Shown here piece by piece: positions 29,861 to 40,398 of a stretch of 64,000 nucleotides of DNA (positions are counted from its first letter, which is position 1; each line of letters begins with the position of its first letter). Under the pieces are notes generated by a model. That model was given only the letters and a program-made list of their open reading frames with translations. It made no database searches and was not told the DNA's origin. Source of the DNA: Prunus persica. Lineage: Eukaryota; Streptophyta; Magnoliopsida; Rosales; Rosaceae. The stretch spans positions 18,349,624 through 18,413,623 of the forward strand of contig NC_034013.1 in assembly GCF_000346465.2 (NCBI RefSeq), read 5' to 3'. Position numbers and translations under genes: made by a program.

Positions 29861-31017
29861 TTAATGGTTTCCATCATTTAACCAATCCGTGTTGCTAGGC
29901 CCATCATCCCGGAAAAGTCTTCTTCTCATAACATCCCTTCGTTCTAGCTTCCAAAATTGTTTTGTTTCAGGGGACATATGACTTGTATCCATGACCATGG
30001 TTTCCCGATCCGTCATGTCTATATCTTTTTTGCGCAAATACTCCCTTTCTCGTGCATACTCAGCTTGAAGGGTCAACTCGTTATCTTGGCGTTTTTGCTC
30101 CATTTCAATTCTTAGGCCATTTTGCCTTGCAATTTCCTCCAAAAACTTTGAATTATGATTGCTTGAATTACCCACTTTCTTTGCCTTCGCGGCCTTTCGG
30201 CCAATGGGCCTCGGCTCCTTTTCCATGGGTGAGTCTTGACTCATAGGAGAATCAAGAGATGAATCTGGTGCCATTGAATCACGGAGTGGCGTCTCGTTTA
30301 ATACAACGTCGGGACCCGTTGGAATAATTATGAAGCGTTTGCAATATTTGACCACCTCCCAACATTCATGATGGGTGAAATTTTTTTTGCCACCCCCGGT
30401 TGCATCGAACCACATTTGTGCTTGTATAATCTATTTAACAAAAAAATAGAATGCAATAAATATTTAAAATATATTGGATATGCAAGTAACAAAAAAAATA
30501 ATAATGAAAATGCAATTAACCTTACAAATAAATTAGAAGTGCAAGAAAATTAAGAAACAAGTGGAAATGCAAGAAATATTAACAACATATTGAAAATGCA
30601 AGAAATATGAACAAAATATTTAAATTGCAAGAAATATTAACAAAATATTGAAAATGCAAGCAATATTAACAAAATATATATATTACGAGATTAAACTTAA
30701 TAAAACAAAAATTATAAAATACTTACCTCGTTAGTACGATTTTCCCCGCTTCTATAGTTGTCCATCGCTTTTGCTAGGGCAGCTCTCCATTTTTCCAACT
30801 CTTTATTCAGGATTTTCCACCTACTGGATAATGCCATCTCCGTACGAGTAGACCCTGGAATTTTTTCACAAAATTCGGCATGAATTTTTTTCCACATATG
30901 AAAAAATTTCATCTCATTGCCGAACACGGGACAATGACAAATTTGGAGCCAAGCTTCACACAAGGAAACATCTTCCATGGTGCTCCAAGCCCCTCCGATT
31001 TCGATAGAAGAAGCCAT
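29861..31017 (-). CDS. Harbinger Myb-like (NAM-associated) partner protein, 2 exons
   Basis: Exons (minus strand): 31017-30727 and 30430-29861; 286 aa, phase 0 junction, no internal stop. The N-terminal Myb/trihelix-like domain spans residues 14-90 (WSTMEDVSLCEAWLQ, MWKKIHAEFCEK, LSSRWKILNKELEKW). The C-terminal half has GGGKKNFTHHECWEVVKYC, then a basic patch (RKAAKAKKVG) and a Gln/Glu/Arg-rich coiled coil (NGLRIEMEQKRQDNEL) as in plant NAM-associated proteins. In the Ping/Pong-type systems this ORF1 protein binds the element ends and works with the transposase. Unlike the transposase, this gene is undamaged. It reads convergently with the transposase gene, the usual Harbinger layout. Confidence 0.88.
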
Positions 31018-32431
31018 AAAAATATGAAATCAAAATGCTAGATGAAAAAGAAGAAAATGTTGAGTAAAAAGAGTGAATAATAGTAGAAGTATAATGAAAT
31101 GTAAGAGTATTGGTGTTGAAAGTGAAGGGTATTGATAGGTATTTATAGAAAAAAAATATCAGAATTTTTTAGAATTTTTTAAAAAAATTTACGATTTTTT
31201 TTCATATTTTTATTGCCCAAAAAAGCCTCAGCCGTTGGATTAATTTGGAGAAGCAGATCGGAAGGCTGGGGAGGCGACACGTGGCAGCGTACCGTTGGAG
31301 CTGGCGTCGCGCTGACGTCAGTCGGGATTTTCTTCCTCCTGGGGCTGGTCTCGCCCTCGCACGCGCCAACGGTAAAAAAATTTGAACCGCGCTAGCTGAC
31401 GTCAGCGTGACGCGAGTGCTGACGTCAGCAACACGCGAGTTGGACCTGGGGCTGGTCTCGCCTTCGGGCTAGCCCGAGTTGGTGGGTCCCACACCACCCC
31501 CGGGCCTGGGTTGTACGCTGCAGCGACTTTTTTTTTTTTTCCTGCCCTCGCCTCGGGCTGTGCTCCCTTGGTGGAGCTGCTCTAAGAGCAAATGGGTGGA
31601 GTTGCTCTGATGAAAGAAGCCCTATTTTCAAAGATATCTCCCACCGAGTAAAACTTCCAGGATTCTTTGTTTCCAATGCTGTCCTTCCTCCAAGTGATCT
31701 GTGCATTGCATTCGAACTTTATTATTAGTAGCTAGCTATATATATTCTTAATATATATACATTTGAGTTAATTACCTCTTTATTGTTTCTCGATTTTGGT
31801 GCAATGAAGAGGTTGGCTTCACTCTTAACGCTAGGGTTCATGCTTCCTCCCCCAATGGCATACTGAGACCATTCTCTGTAGAGATTGTTCACGACATGTG
31901 CATATCCGTAACGAATCCTGCATGCATACATAACACTCAAGTTCTGTACAGGTATATATTACGTACTTTGCTTATAGTAATAGCTAGAGAGCGGTTGAAA
32001 AGTAAAGGTAGCCTATTTAGCAGTAAATTAATTAAGCCCCTCGAAAAGCAGCTCATTAATTAATACGCACCTTGGCATTCTTTGGTTGCAGTTAGGTCCA
32101 AAATGGTTGTACACTACGGTCACCCTCATGTTCTTATCCCGAAAATAGCCATCATCGTGGCCCAGAAGCATGACCTTGTCTTGGTCTCTGAACCAATTGT
32201 TGGAGACGGTGATATCGGTAGATCCACGAGTAACATCGAGAAGACCATCCTCGCAATCATACACAGTGTATTGTGGTCTATCCAAACTTTTGATGCAGTA
32301 ACCAACCTGATTGCATCTCCATCAACCTGCCCCAGTGGCATTGTCTTTCCATCTGGACCCATAACCAAGCTTGGTGCTTGGGAACGGCAGTGGTGGATTC
32401 GAAGGCCATGGATGATTATATTGCTTGCCTG

Positions 32432-32437
<6 letters not shown>

Positions 32438-32466
<29 letters not shown>
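32438..32466. repeat. (TA)n microsatellite
   Basis: TA run in intron 1 of the pectate lyase pseudogene. Confidence 0.9.
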
Positions 32467-32471
<5 letters not shown>

Positions 32472-32838
32472 CATTAAGGAATTAACATGATATAGTCTGG
32501 TCGAACCAAAAATATTAAAATGATCTACCAATTTCCCAAAAAGGAAAAGAAAAATCATTCCCTTCTATGAACGCGCTCTGACTCAGAAGAAAACTGATGT
32601 ATAAGATGAACACTTGGACGCATATATATTATATTACGTACCTTAAAGACCACCAAGCATGCATTACCAGCAATGTGAACGCTAGGACCTCTTCCGTCAA
32701 TGGCAGTGAAGCTACTAATGAGAAGTGGTTTCTCAAGCCTAATGCGCATGTCCCTCTGGAAGGTGATCCACTTTTTCCCTCTGATGATGGTAGCCCCCTA
32801 TCTCAAAGTTCCAGGTTTGGGGTCTAACGCATTGTCAC

Positions 32839-33561
32839 TGTAGACAAAGAAATTTTGGTGCAATAAATTCCATTGACAAGAAAATAATTAGGGTTCGGTG
32901 GATTAAATCGTGGGCCCCGTAATTCGCTCACGTGGCGTGTGACTCATCAAAAGCGGATTAGTTGTCAAAAATGACAAATGGCGACATCCGACGGAGTGCA
33001 TCAAACGGTTCAAGATGAAGACAAAATTAAAGGAAAGAATCTTCTGTGATTGACTTTGATTTAAATCAAATATTAATCAGGTTAATCAATTAAAGATAAT
33101 CTGGTTAAATTGTCAGATTATGGGAATTGATTTAAATCAAATCAGAATCCCACAAATCAAGGTTTTAAATAGGAAAAGTTATTTAGGTCAAGCAGCCGAC
33201 AAAAGCCTATAAATAGGAGGCTTCAAGACGAAAGAAGGGGTCGGGAGAAAAACCTAGCACTCAGAAGAAACAGAAAACTCTCTGCATTCTTCGCCCTACT
33301 TTGGAAGAGCCACCAAGCACAACCAATACGTGCCGGTTCCTTCACCATAGAAAAATTCCAAACACCAAACAAGCTTCGTGCTACCTGTTTGATCAAGATC
33401 AAGTCTCTACGACCCTTGTATCAAACACAAATTTTTTTTAAACACTTTGGAGATCGAATCAGAGGATTCAATACAGAGATTGTAACCCTAAATTTCATTA
33501 ATACAAAATTATTTTGTACACGTGTTCTTGTCTCGTTTGTCGCAGGAAATTCGTGTTTACA
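32839..33561 (+). repeat. 5' LTR, 723 bp
   Basis: Starts TGTAGAC and ends TTTACA. It contains the palindrome GATTTAAATC twice and a TATA box TATAAATAG at 33209-33217, likely the element promoter. Confidence 0.93.
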
Positions 33562-33583
33562 AATTTGGCACGCCCGGTGGGAC
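33562..33583 (+). other. Primer-binding-site-like segment
   Basis: Directly after the 5' LTR, tttggcacgcccggtggga stands where the tRNA primer binds. The tRNA species was not determined. Confidence 0.65.
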
Positions 33584-33640
33584 TATCTCTACCTCTCATC
33601 TCTTTCTCCAGTTCCAAAATCAATCAACACACCAAAAACG

Positions 33641-35845
33641 ATGGCTTCAAAGAAGATTCAATCCGTTCCCTCGACGAGAGGCAAAAGCGTGAGCGCCTCC
33701 TTCTCAAGCGGAGATTCTGCTGGGGTCGTCACCCAGAGCAAGGCCAAGGCGATACCCGCAACTCAACATGTTACTTCCATACCGACTCAAGCCAAGGCGA
33801 AAGATGTTCACCGAAGGCGCGAACCGGTTATCAATTTGGCCTCATTGGGGCAAAAGAAGAATACCTCTCAGGCGGATGAGATAAACTCTCGGAGTGAAGG
33901 GATGAGTTTTTCAGGTTCGGAGAATTCGAGAGAACGCTCACTCTCGCCTGTTTCAGACGCTGACTCGAGCACAGGCTCATACCATGGATCCCCGCCTGAC
34001 GATCAACAGAAGAAGCTTACCTCGGCATCCGTAGGTGAGTCTTATTCTATGGCTATGCAGGTCATGGTGACGGGAGCAATGTCTATTGAAGAACAGTTGG
34101 CCCATATGAGCGAAGCAGTCACGAAATTGACGAAGATGGTCGAAGAAAAGGATGTGCAGATTGCTTCTCTCATTAACAAGTGGGAGACACATCAAGATAA
34201 GGAACCTAGTCAAGACGTGCATAAGAAAGAATCACATCATGAAGCTGAATCCAGCGAGAAAGGATTTGGTCATGAAACAGAGTCGGGTGATAAGTCGCAT
34301 GGAAAAGGCAACACAGCCTCGGTGGGTTCTTTGTCTATCCAACAACTTCAGGACATGATCACGAACACCATCAGGGCTCAATATGGTGGGCCTTCTCAAG
34401 ATACATTTATCTATTCCAAGCCTTACACCAAAAGGTTAGACAACCTTCGAATGCCGACGGGCTATCAACCTCCAAAGTTCATGCAGTTTGATGGAAAAGG
34501 TAACCCTAAACAACATGTTGCCCACTTCATCGAGATGTGCAACAGCGCTGGCACTAACGACGATTATCTCGTGAAGCAATTTGTCCGATCACTCCGAGGC
34601 ACTGCATTCAACTGGTACATTGACTTGGAATCTGAGTCAATTGACAGCTGGGAACAAATGGAGAGAGAATTCCTCAACCGCTTCTATAGCACTCGTCGCT
34701 CAGTTAGCATGCTAGAGCTCACTAGCACAAAGCAGCGAAAAGACGAACCTGTTGTTGACTACATCAATCGTTGGCGTTCATTAAGCCTCGACTGCAAAGA
34801 TCGAGTCTCAGAGTTATCGGCTGTAGAGATGTGCATTCAAGGTATGCATTGGGGTCTGCTCTACATTCTTCAAGGGATCAAACCCCGTACCTTTGAAGAA
34901 TTGACCACTCGTGCGCATGACATAGAGCTAAGTATTGCTAATCACGATGGAAAAAAGGAAATGGTGAGTGATCATCGAAATGACAAGTCGTCGAGAAATG
35001 GGGCAGACTCTTTGAGGATACGCATCTTGGAGTCAATGACGATCAGTGCTACTCCAATGAAGATTTCCACTCGAGGCAAGAAAGATGCGAGGAAGGCCGA
35101 GTCGACTCAAGATCAAGAACCACGACGACACACCCTAAAAGAAATGAAGGAGAAGAAGTATCCTTTTCCAGACTCTGACGTAGAAGGCATGCTGGAAGAC
35201 TTACTTGAGAAGAAGGTGATTGAGTTACCTGAGTGCAAACGCCCTGAAGAGATGAATCATATTAACCACCCGAAATACTGCATGTACCATCGTGTCATCA
35301 ATCACCCAGTGGAAAAGTGCTTCGTGTTGAAAGATCTCATCATGAAGTTGGCACAACAAGGAAGAATCGAAATGGATCTTGACAAGGTAGTAGAGTCTAA
35401 CCATGCTACGATCTCGTTTGTCTTATCTGGTTCGGCACATTCGCCCTCACTTCAATCACTGGGGGCATTCTCTGAAACCCATCAACTCAATCCGTATGAG
35501 TGTGTTGGAGTGAAAAGTCAAAGTAGTGTCGTTTCATTCGATGACGATAATGAAGGATGGGCATTGGCTACTCGGAAGAAGTTACATAAGAGTGCACCTT
35601 TGTCAAGAACTCCTCGATCAAAAAGATTTGTAAGCAAAAGAAGTTCTCCTCAATTGCATAAAAGGCATAGAGGAAATGAATTATCAAATATGAACAAAAT
35701 GGTTCCAAAAGATGAACTCTTGAAACAAAGGTCGCCTAGCCCCATCATGCTACATGACTTCTTCCCCAAGGGATTCTTCAAGAATAATGCGTCGAGCACC
35801 TCCCGAGGTAAAAAACATAAGGAGGATACTTCTCACTTCGCTTAA
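33641..35845 (+). CDS. Retrotransposon Gag protein (non-autonomous element)
   Basis: 734 codons from ATG 33641, chosen because the frame upstream lies in the LTR and PBS. Residues 1-230 are Ser/Thr/Lys-rich and disordered. A short coiled coil (MSIEEQLAHMSEAVTKL) precedes the retrotransposon gag domain at about residues 275-430: QPPKFMQFDGKGNPKQHVAHF, SLRGTAFNWYIDL, WEQMEREFLNRFY, RKDEPVVDYINRW. The region HPKYCMYHRVINHPVEKC near residue 545 is Cys/His-rich and resembles the segment found before protease in related elements. The frame is intact over 2.2 kb, so the protein may still be made. No pol domains follow, so mobilisation would need enzymes from a partner element. Confidence 0.88.
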   Translation: MASKKIQSVPSTRGKSVSASFSSGDSAGVVTQSKAKAIPATQHVTSIPTQAKAKDVHRRREPVINLASLGQKKNTSQADEINSRSEGMSFSGSENSRERSLSPVSDADSSTGSYHGSPPDDQQKKLTSASVGESYSMAMQVMVTGAMSIEEQLAHMSEAVTKLTKMVEEKDVQIASLINKWETHQDKEPSQDVHKKESHHEAESSEKGFGHETESGDKSHGKGNTASVGSLSIQQLQDMITNTIRAQYGGPSQDTFIYSKPYTKRLDNLRMPTGYQPPKFMQFDGKGNPKQHVAHFIEMCNSAGTNDDYLVKQFVRSLRGTAFNWYIDLESESIDSWEQMEREFLNRFYSTRRSVSMLELTSTKQRKDEPVVDYINRWRSLSLDCKDRVSELSAVEMCIQGMHWGLLYILQGIKPRTFEELTTRAHDIELSIANHDGKKEMVSDHRNDKSSRNGADSLRIRILESMTISATPMKISTRGKKDARKAESTQDQEPRRHTLKEMKEKKYPFPDSDVEGMLEDLLEKKVIELPECKRPEEMNHINHPKYCMYHRVINHPVEKCFVLKDLIMKLAQQGRIEMDLDKVVESNHATISFVLSGSAHSPSLQSLGAFSETHQLNPYECVGVKSQSSVVSFDDDNEGWALATRKKLHKSAPLSRTPRSKRFVSKRSSPQLHKRHRGNELSNMNKMVPKDELLKQRSPSPIMLHDFFPKGFFKNNASSTSRGKKHKEDTSHFA

Positions 35846-35860
35846 CACGAATTCGACCAA

Positions 35861-36940
35861 ACGCTCCTTCGCCTGCACGAGCCAAAACTGCATAAGGCAC
35901 TAAACGCTCCTTCGCCTGCACGAGCCAAAACTGCACAAGGCACCAAAACGCTCCTTTGCCTGCACGAGCCAAAACTGCACAAGGCACCAAACGCTCCTTC
36001 GCCTGCACGAGCCAAAACTGCACAAGGCACCAAACGCTCCTTCGCCTGCACGAGCCAAAACTGCATAAGGCACTAAACGCTCCCTTCGCCTGCACGAGCC
36101 AAAACTGCACAAGGCACCAAACGCTCCTTTGCCTGCACGAGCCAAAACTGCACAAGGCACCAAACGCTCCTTCGCCTGCACGAGCCAAAACTGCATAAGG
36201 CACTAAACGCTCCTTCGCCTGCACGAGCCAAAACTGCACAAGGCACCAAACGCTCCTTTGCCTGCACGAGCCAAAACTGCACAAGGCACCAAACGCTCCT
36301 TCGCCTGCACGAGCCAAAACTGCACAAGGCACCAAACGCTCCTTCGCCAGCACGAGCCAAAAACTGCATAAGGTACCAAACGCTCCTTCGCCTGCACGAG
36401 CCAAAACTGCACAAGGCACCAAACGCTCCTTCGCCAGCACGAGCCAAAATTGCATAAGGCACCAAACGCTCCTTTGCCTGCACGAGCCAAAACTGCACAA
36501 GGCACCAAACGCTCCTTCGCCTGCACGAGCCAAAACTGCACAAGGCACCAAATGCTCATTCGCCTGCACGAGCCAAAACTGCATAAGGCACAAAAATGCT
36601 CCTTTGCCTGCAAGAGCCTAAACTGCACAAGGCACTAATTGCTCATTTGCCTGCACGAGTCAAAAATGCACAAGGCACCAAACGGTCCTTCGCCTGCACG
36701 AGCCTAAACTGCACAAAGCACCAAATGCTCCTTCGTTCGCCTGCACGAGCCTAAACTGCACAAAGCACCAAATGCTCCTTCGTTCGCCTGCACGAGCCTA
36801 AACTGCACAAGGCACCAAATGCTCATTTGCCTGCACGAGCTGAAACTGCACGATGCACCAAGTGTTCATTCGCCTGCAAGAGCCAAAAATGCACAAGGCA
36901 CCAAATGCTCACTCGCTTGCATGAGCCAAAACTGCAAACT
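35861..36940. repeat. 43-bp tandem repeat array, about 25 copies
   Basis: Unit acgctccttcgcctgcacga followed by gccaaaactgcacaaggcacca, with starts 43 bp apart (for example 35861 and 35904). Copies are well conserved on the left and degrade toward the right with small insertions. Because 43 is not a multiple of 3, all frames cycle through the array and the long open frames on both strands are by-products. Confidence 0.95.
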
Positions 36941-37007
36941 AAAAAAAAAAAAAAAAAGGTCTCTTTGGGAAAGTATCTGTGCTCGATCAAGTTGGGCGTC
37001 CTCCAAT

Positions 37008-37607
37008 ACGTAAAGCCTAAGCGCTTGAGCGGGTTATCACCAAGTCAGAGAGATGGATCAAACCCAAGCGGTATAGGACATCTACGTTCTTTACTCGTCC
37101 TCCATTTACGTAAAGCCTAAGCGCTTGAGCGGGTTATCACCAAGTCGGAGAGATGGATCAAACCCAAGCGGTATAGGACGTCTACGTTCTTCACTCGTCC
37201 TCCACTTACGTAAAGCCTAAGCGCTTGAACGGGTTATCACCAAGTCGGAGAGATGGATCAAACCCAAGCGGTATAGGACGTCTACGTTCTTCACTCGTCC
37301 TCCATTTACGTAAAGCCTAAGCTCTTGAACGGGTTATCACCAAGTCGGAGAGATGGATCAAACCCAAGCGGTATAGGACGTCTACGTTCTTCACTCATCC
37401 TCCACTTACGTAAAGCCTAAGCGCTTGAGCGGGTTATCACCAAGTCGGAGAGATGGATCAAACCCAAGCGGTATAGGACGTCTACGTTCTTCACTCATCC
37501 TCCACTTACGTAAAGCCTAAGCGCTTGAGCGGGTTATCACCAAGTCGGAGAGATGGATCAAACCCAAGCGGTATAGGACGTCTACGTTCTTCACTTTCTT
37601 TTGAAGC
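37008..37607. repeat. 100-bp tandem repeat array, 6 copies
   Basis: The word acgtaaagcctaagc recurs at 37008, 37108, 37208, 37308, 37408 and 37508, exactly 100 bp apart. Copies differ by only a few bases (for example gagcgggtt against gaacgggtt). Confidence 0.95.
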
Positions 37608-38190
37608 ACCTAAAAAAAAAAAAGAGGACGACGCAAGCACAGCAATAGTATGCCAATATTGAGTTTGATGTTGCATGGTGGGAGTGCACCCAAAATAGAA
37701 GATAAAAAAAAAAAAAAATAGATGAAGAAGGAGAAGAAGACGCCGGCACAAAGAAAGAATAACATGCCAAGGGTAGGTTCTTGTGGCTAGAAGAAAGAAG
37801 AAAAATAATAAAAAAAATTGACAAGAACATGATGAAACAAAGAATGGGTTCAAGCCTACCAACAAGCAACTCTCACCACTTTGGTTGTTGAGAATTCGGA
37901 TGATGCAAACTTCAAAGTCGTAGACCTTCTTGCCAACAAGAGGAGTTTTTCTGCTGTTCTATTTGGTTGATCTCAATATTCATGAACATAGTGCAATTTA
38001 AAGAAACCAAAGACCATCAAAGCTCCTAGTAGGGTTTCCCATTCCTAGTTTAGAAAAGTATGGGATTTTGTATCTTGCTTCCCAAGATCTTACCAATATT
38101 GGATATTATTAAGCTTAATAATATCACCAAAAAAAAAAAAAAGGGGAAACCAACGTTGGAAATAGGTTAGATATTCTCAATGATATCTAC

Positions 38191-38224
<34 letters not shown>

Positions 38225-38299
38225 AAAAAAAAAACAAGCTGCACCTCCCTACATGTGAAAAGGCACATGTCTACAATGCATCATGAAGTGGGGGCAATT
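37608..38299. other. 3' internal region of gag-only element
   Basis: No coding domain. It contains several poly-A tracts, the longest about 31 bp at 38191-38221, and ends in the polypurine tract before the 3' LTR. Confidence 0.6.
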
Positions 38300-39023
38300 T
38301 GTAGACAAAGAAATTTTGGGGCAATAAATTCCATTGACAAGAAAATAATTAGGGGTTCGGTGGATTAAATCGTGGGCTCCGTAATTCGCTCACGTGGCGT
38401 GTGACTCATCAAAAGCGGATTAGTTGTCAAAAATGACAAATGGCGACATCCGACGGAGTGCATCAAACGGTTCAAGATGAAGACAAAATTAAAGGAAAGA
38501 ATCTTCTGTGATTGACTTTGATTTAAATCAAATATTAATCAGGTTAATCAATTAAAGATAATCTGGTTAAATTGTCAGATTATGGGAATTGATTTAAATC
38601 AAATCAGAATCCCACAAATCAAGGTTTTAAATAGGAAAAGTTATTTAGGTCAAGCAGCCGACAAAAGCCTATAAATAGGAGGCTTCAAGACGAAAGAAGG
38701 GGTCTGGAGAAAAACCTAGCACTCAGAAGAAACAGAAAACTCTCTGCATTCTTCGCCCTACTTTGGAAGAGCCACCAAGCACAACCAATACGTGCCGGTT
38801 CCTTCACCATAGAAAAATCCCAAACACCAAACAAGCTTCGTGCTACCTGTTTGATCAAGATCAAGTCTCTACGACCCTTGTATCAAACACAAATTTTCTT
38901 TAAACACTTTGGAGATCGAATCAGAGGATTCAATACAGAGATTGTAACCCTAAATTTCATTAATACAAAATTATTTTGTACACGTGTTCTTGTCTCGTTT
39001 GTCGCAGGAAATTCGTGTTTACA
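38300..39023 (+). repeat. 3' LTR, 724 bp
   Basis: Near-identical copy of the 5' LTR with the same TG and CA ends, followed by the target duplication GTCAC. Confidence 0.93.
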
Positions 39024-39347
39024 GTCACTTGGGTCCGTGACTTGATAGTATACGATATCTCTTCCTATGTTGTTGCTCATCTTCCCAGAAAATCCCACCG
39101 AGCATAACGCAAGTTCCTGGCGGTTCCTTCTCCAATCAGAGTTCCATCTCCAGCAACCATCGATCACGTTCAATTTCAAGCCATCAACTTTGGTTTTCGT
39201 AGCGAAACTCGGGTTTGGAATGAAGCTGGCAATGGCGATGAAAAGGCCCAAAACAAAGCACCAGATACTGGCATTGGGACATTGATGACAAGCCATTATA
39301 TGTGTTTCAAACTTACAGATATAAAAGGAGGAGAATGGAGGGAGAGA

Positions 39348-39355
39348 TATTTATA
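39348..39355 (-). promoter_or_regulatory. TATA box of the pectate lyase gene
   Basis: TATAAATA on the minus strand, about 52-60 bp upstream of the ATG at 39296, a fitting place for a core promoter with a short leader. Confidence 0.5.
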
Positions 39356-40398
39356 GCCAGATTTAACATTCGGTAATTGCTCCTAAGTTTGTTTAGTTGT
39401 GGAGGATCAGTCTTAATGGTTAGCTAGCTGTCACGAAATGGTATGCACGGAAAATATGAAGGTTTTGCAGTTTCGCTTCTCCTTCTCAAGTTTAGCTCGT
39501 TAGCTATCTAATTTTGTGCTCCTTTTTTTGTTAGCTATCTTTGTCTAGCATCCAAAAGAAGGGAGCGATGGACTGTTTAACTGTGTTTAGTGGTGGAGCA
39601 ATAGAGTCCTATGATTTTCAACAACTACGTAGTTGCATACATCATATATGGTTAAATATGTAGTGAAAATTCCGCCTCCACTAAACAAGTCCTTTAATTA
39701 GTGCAGTATACAAGTCCATTAATTAGTGCATTGGCTTATCATTGTGAGAATGTATAGGTAAAAATATCCCACATTAGAAAGCTAGAAAACCTTACAAGGG
39801 CATAAGGTGTTGGGCTACTCCCCATTGCCAATTTGCCAATTGATTTTGCGGTGGAACCTCAACCTCCTTCAAGCATAAAGCGAGTTTAGTCCTGTCCAGT
39901 TATTTAGAATTCGAATTTCAGAGTTCATAATGAACGTGGTTTCTTCAAGAACAAAATGAATGAAGATTTTTTTAATACATACAATTTCAGAACCGGTCAA
40001 CTTTGAAGGGATAATCAAGACTATATCTTTAGTAGCAAAAAAAAAAAAAAAAAAATCATTCATTCACTTTCTGAAGACAGAACCCATTCACTAAAAATAG
40101 AAACATTGAATGGAAAATAGAAACATCGTTTAAAAAAAATATAAATAGTGGGGATCGAAGGAATCCAAAAGTTGCAAATAGATAGATTCATGATGATAAT
40201 TCTGCTTCATTGAATCAGTGGTTAAGAAAATGATACTGGGAAACACCTTTTGAAACCTATTATGCATGGATATAGCAAACCCGGATTTCCATAATTGTAT
40301 ACCTATTCTGCTTCATTGAATCACTCATATGCTATGACATTTATTTGGTAGGTCACAACCTATCGAGTCCACAACCGCTCCATGGCTTTCATGCTGAA
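39356..40398. other. Intergenic between pectate lyase promoter and LSM8
   Basis: AT-rich; no gene recognised. The motif 'aagtccnttaattagtgca' occurs twice near 39690-39730, a short local duplication. Confidence 0.4.

Larger units (their letters stand above)
26468..31607. mobile_element. Composite PIF/Harbinger element, 5.14 kb, TSD TGA
   Basis: The ends are GAGCTATTCCACC at 26468 and, read inward from 31607, GAGCAACTCCACC. The 3-bp repeat TGA lies at 26465-26467 and 31608-31610, inside the pectate lyase last exon. The right 4.05 kb (27563-31607) looks like a complete element: TIR GAGCAACTCCACCC, transposase, and an opposed Myb-like gene. The left 1.1 kb (26468-27562) is an inverted deletion copy. 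It comprises 26468-27163, inverted relative to 30838-31607, fused at a shared GAG to 27161-27562, inverted relative to 27584-28055. The usual TSD of the superfamily is TWA, so TGA is a small deviation. Both coding genes are described separately. Confidence 0.88.
32839..39023 (+). mobile_element. Gag-only LTR retrotransposon (TR-GAG type), 6.19 kb
   Basis: Two LTRs (32839-33561 and 38300-39023) run TGTAGACAAAG...GTTTACA and flank a gag gene, two tandem-repeat arrays and poly-A tracts. The element is bounded by GTCAC at 32834-32838 and 39024-39028. A PBS-like segment (ttggcacgcccggtggga) follows the 5' LTR. A polypurine tract with gtgggggc precedes the 3' LTR. No protease, reverse transcriptase, RNase H or integrase coding was found. 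By eye the LTRs differ by five substitutions and one indel in about 723 bp, so the insertion is young. It interrupts exon 1 of the pectate lyase gene in the antisense direction. Confidence 0.93.
26334..39296 (-). pseudogene. Pectate lyase pseudogene split by two transposons
   Basis: Pieces on the minus strand: exon 1a 39296-39024, exon 1b 32838-32642, exon 2 32427-32071, exon 3 31917-31776, exon 4a 31698-31608, exon 4b 26467-26334. Exon 1a has a signal peptide and the pectate-lyase N-terminal block (DGCWRWNSDW, LALCSVGF, VTDPSD). Exon 1b continues with LDPKPGTLR and AIDGRGPSVHIAG. Exon 2 has [30 protein letters not shown] and [16 protein letters not shown]. Exon 3 has [14 protein letters not shown]. 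Exon 4b ends RSLTRSSGALKCIKRSRC. Intact enzymes cleave pectate by beta-elimination in the wall using Ca2+ and a catalytic Arg. Lesions: a 6.2-kb LTR element after DPSD (TSD GTCAC), TAG in place of the usual Tyr codon after TLR (near 32803), a 2-nt insertion in exon 2 near 32268, and a 5.1-kb Harbinger element after the ASFI codons (TSD TGA). The gene cannot make a full enzyme. Confidence 0.93.

Noticed and set aside
33389..33640. N-terminal extension of Gag (MIKIKSLRPLYQ...)
   Set aside because: This part lies in the LTR and PBS and recurs as a separate frame in the 3' LTR at 38851; the ATG at 33641 is the sensible start.
35778..36638. Long open frames of 74-271 codons on both strands encoding repeated LVPCAVLARAGEGAF-like peptides
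   Set aside because: They arise from the 43-bp tandem array, which is open in all phases. There is no start context, domain or conservation to support a protein.
35861..37607. Regularly spaced repeats that might suggest a CRISPR-like array
   Set aside because: These are head-to-tail tandem repeats without unique spacers, in a plant retrotransposon.
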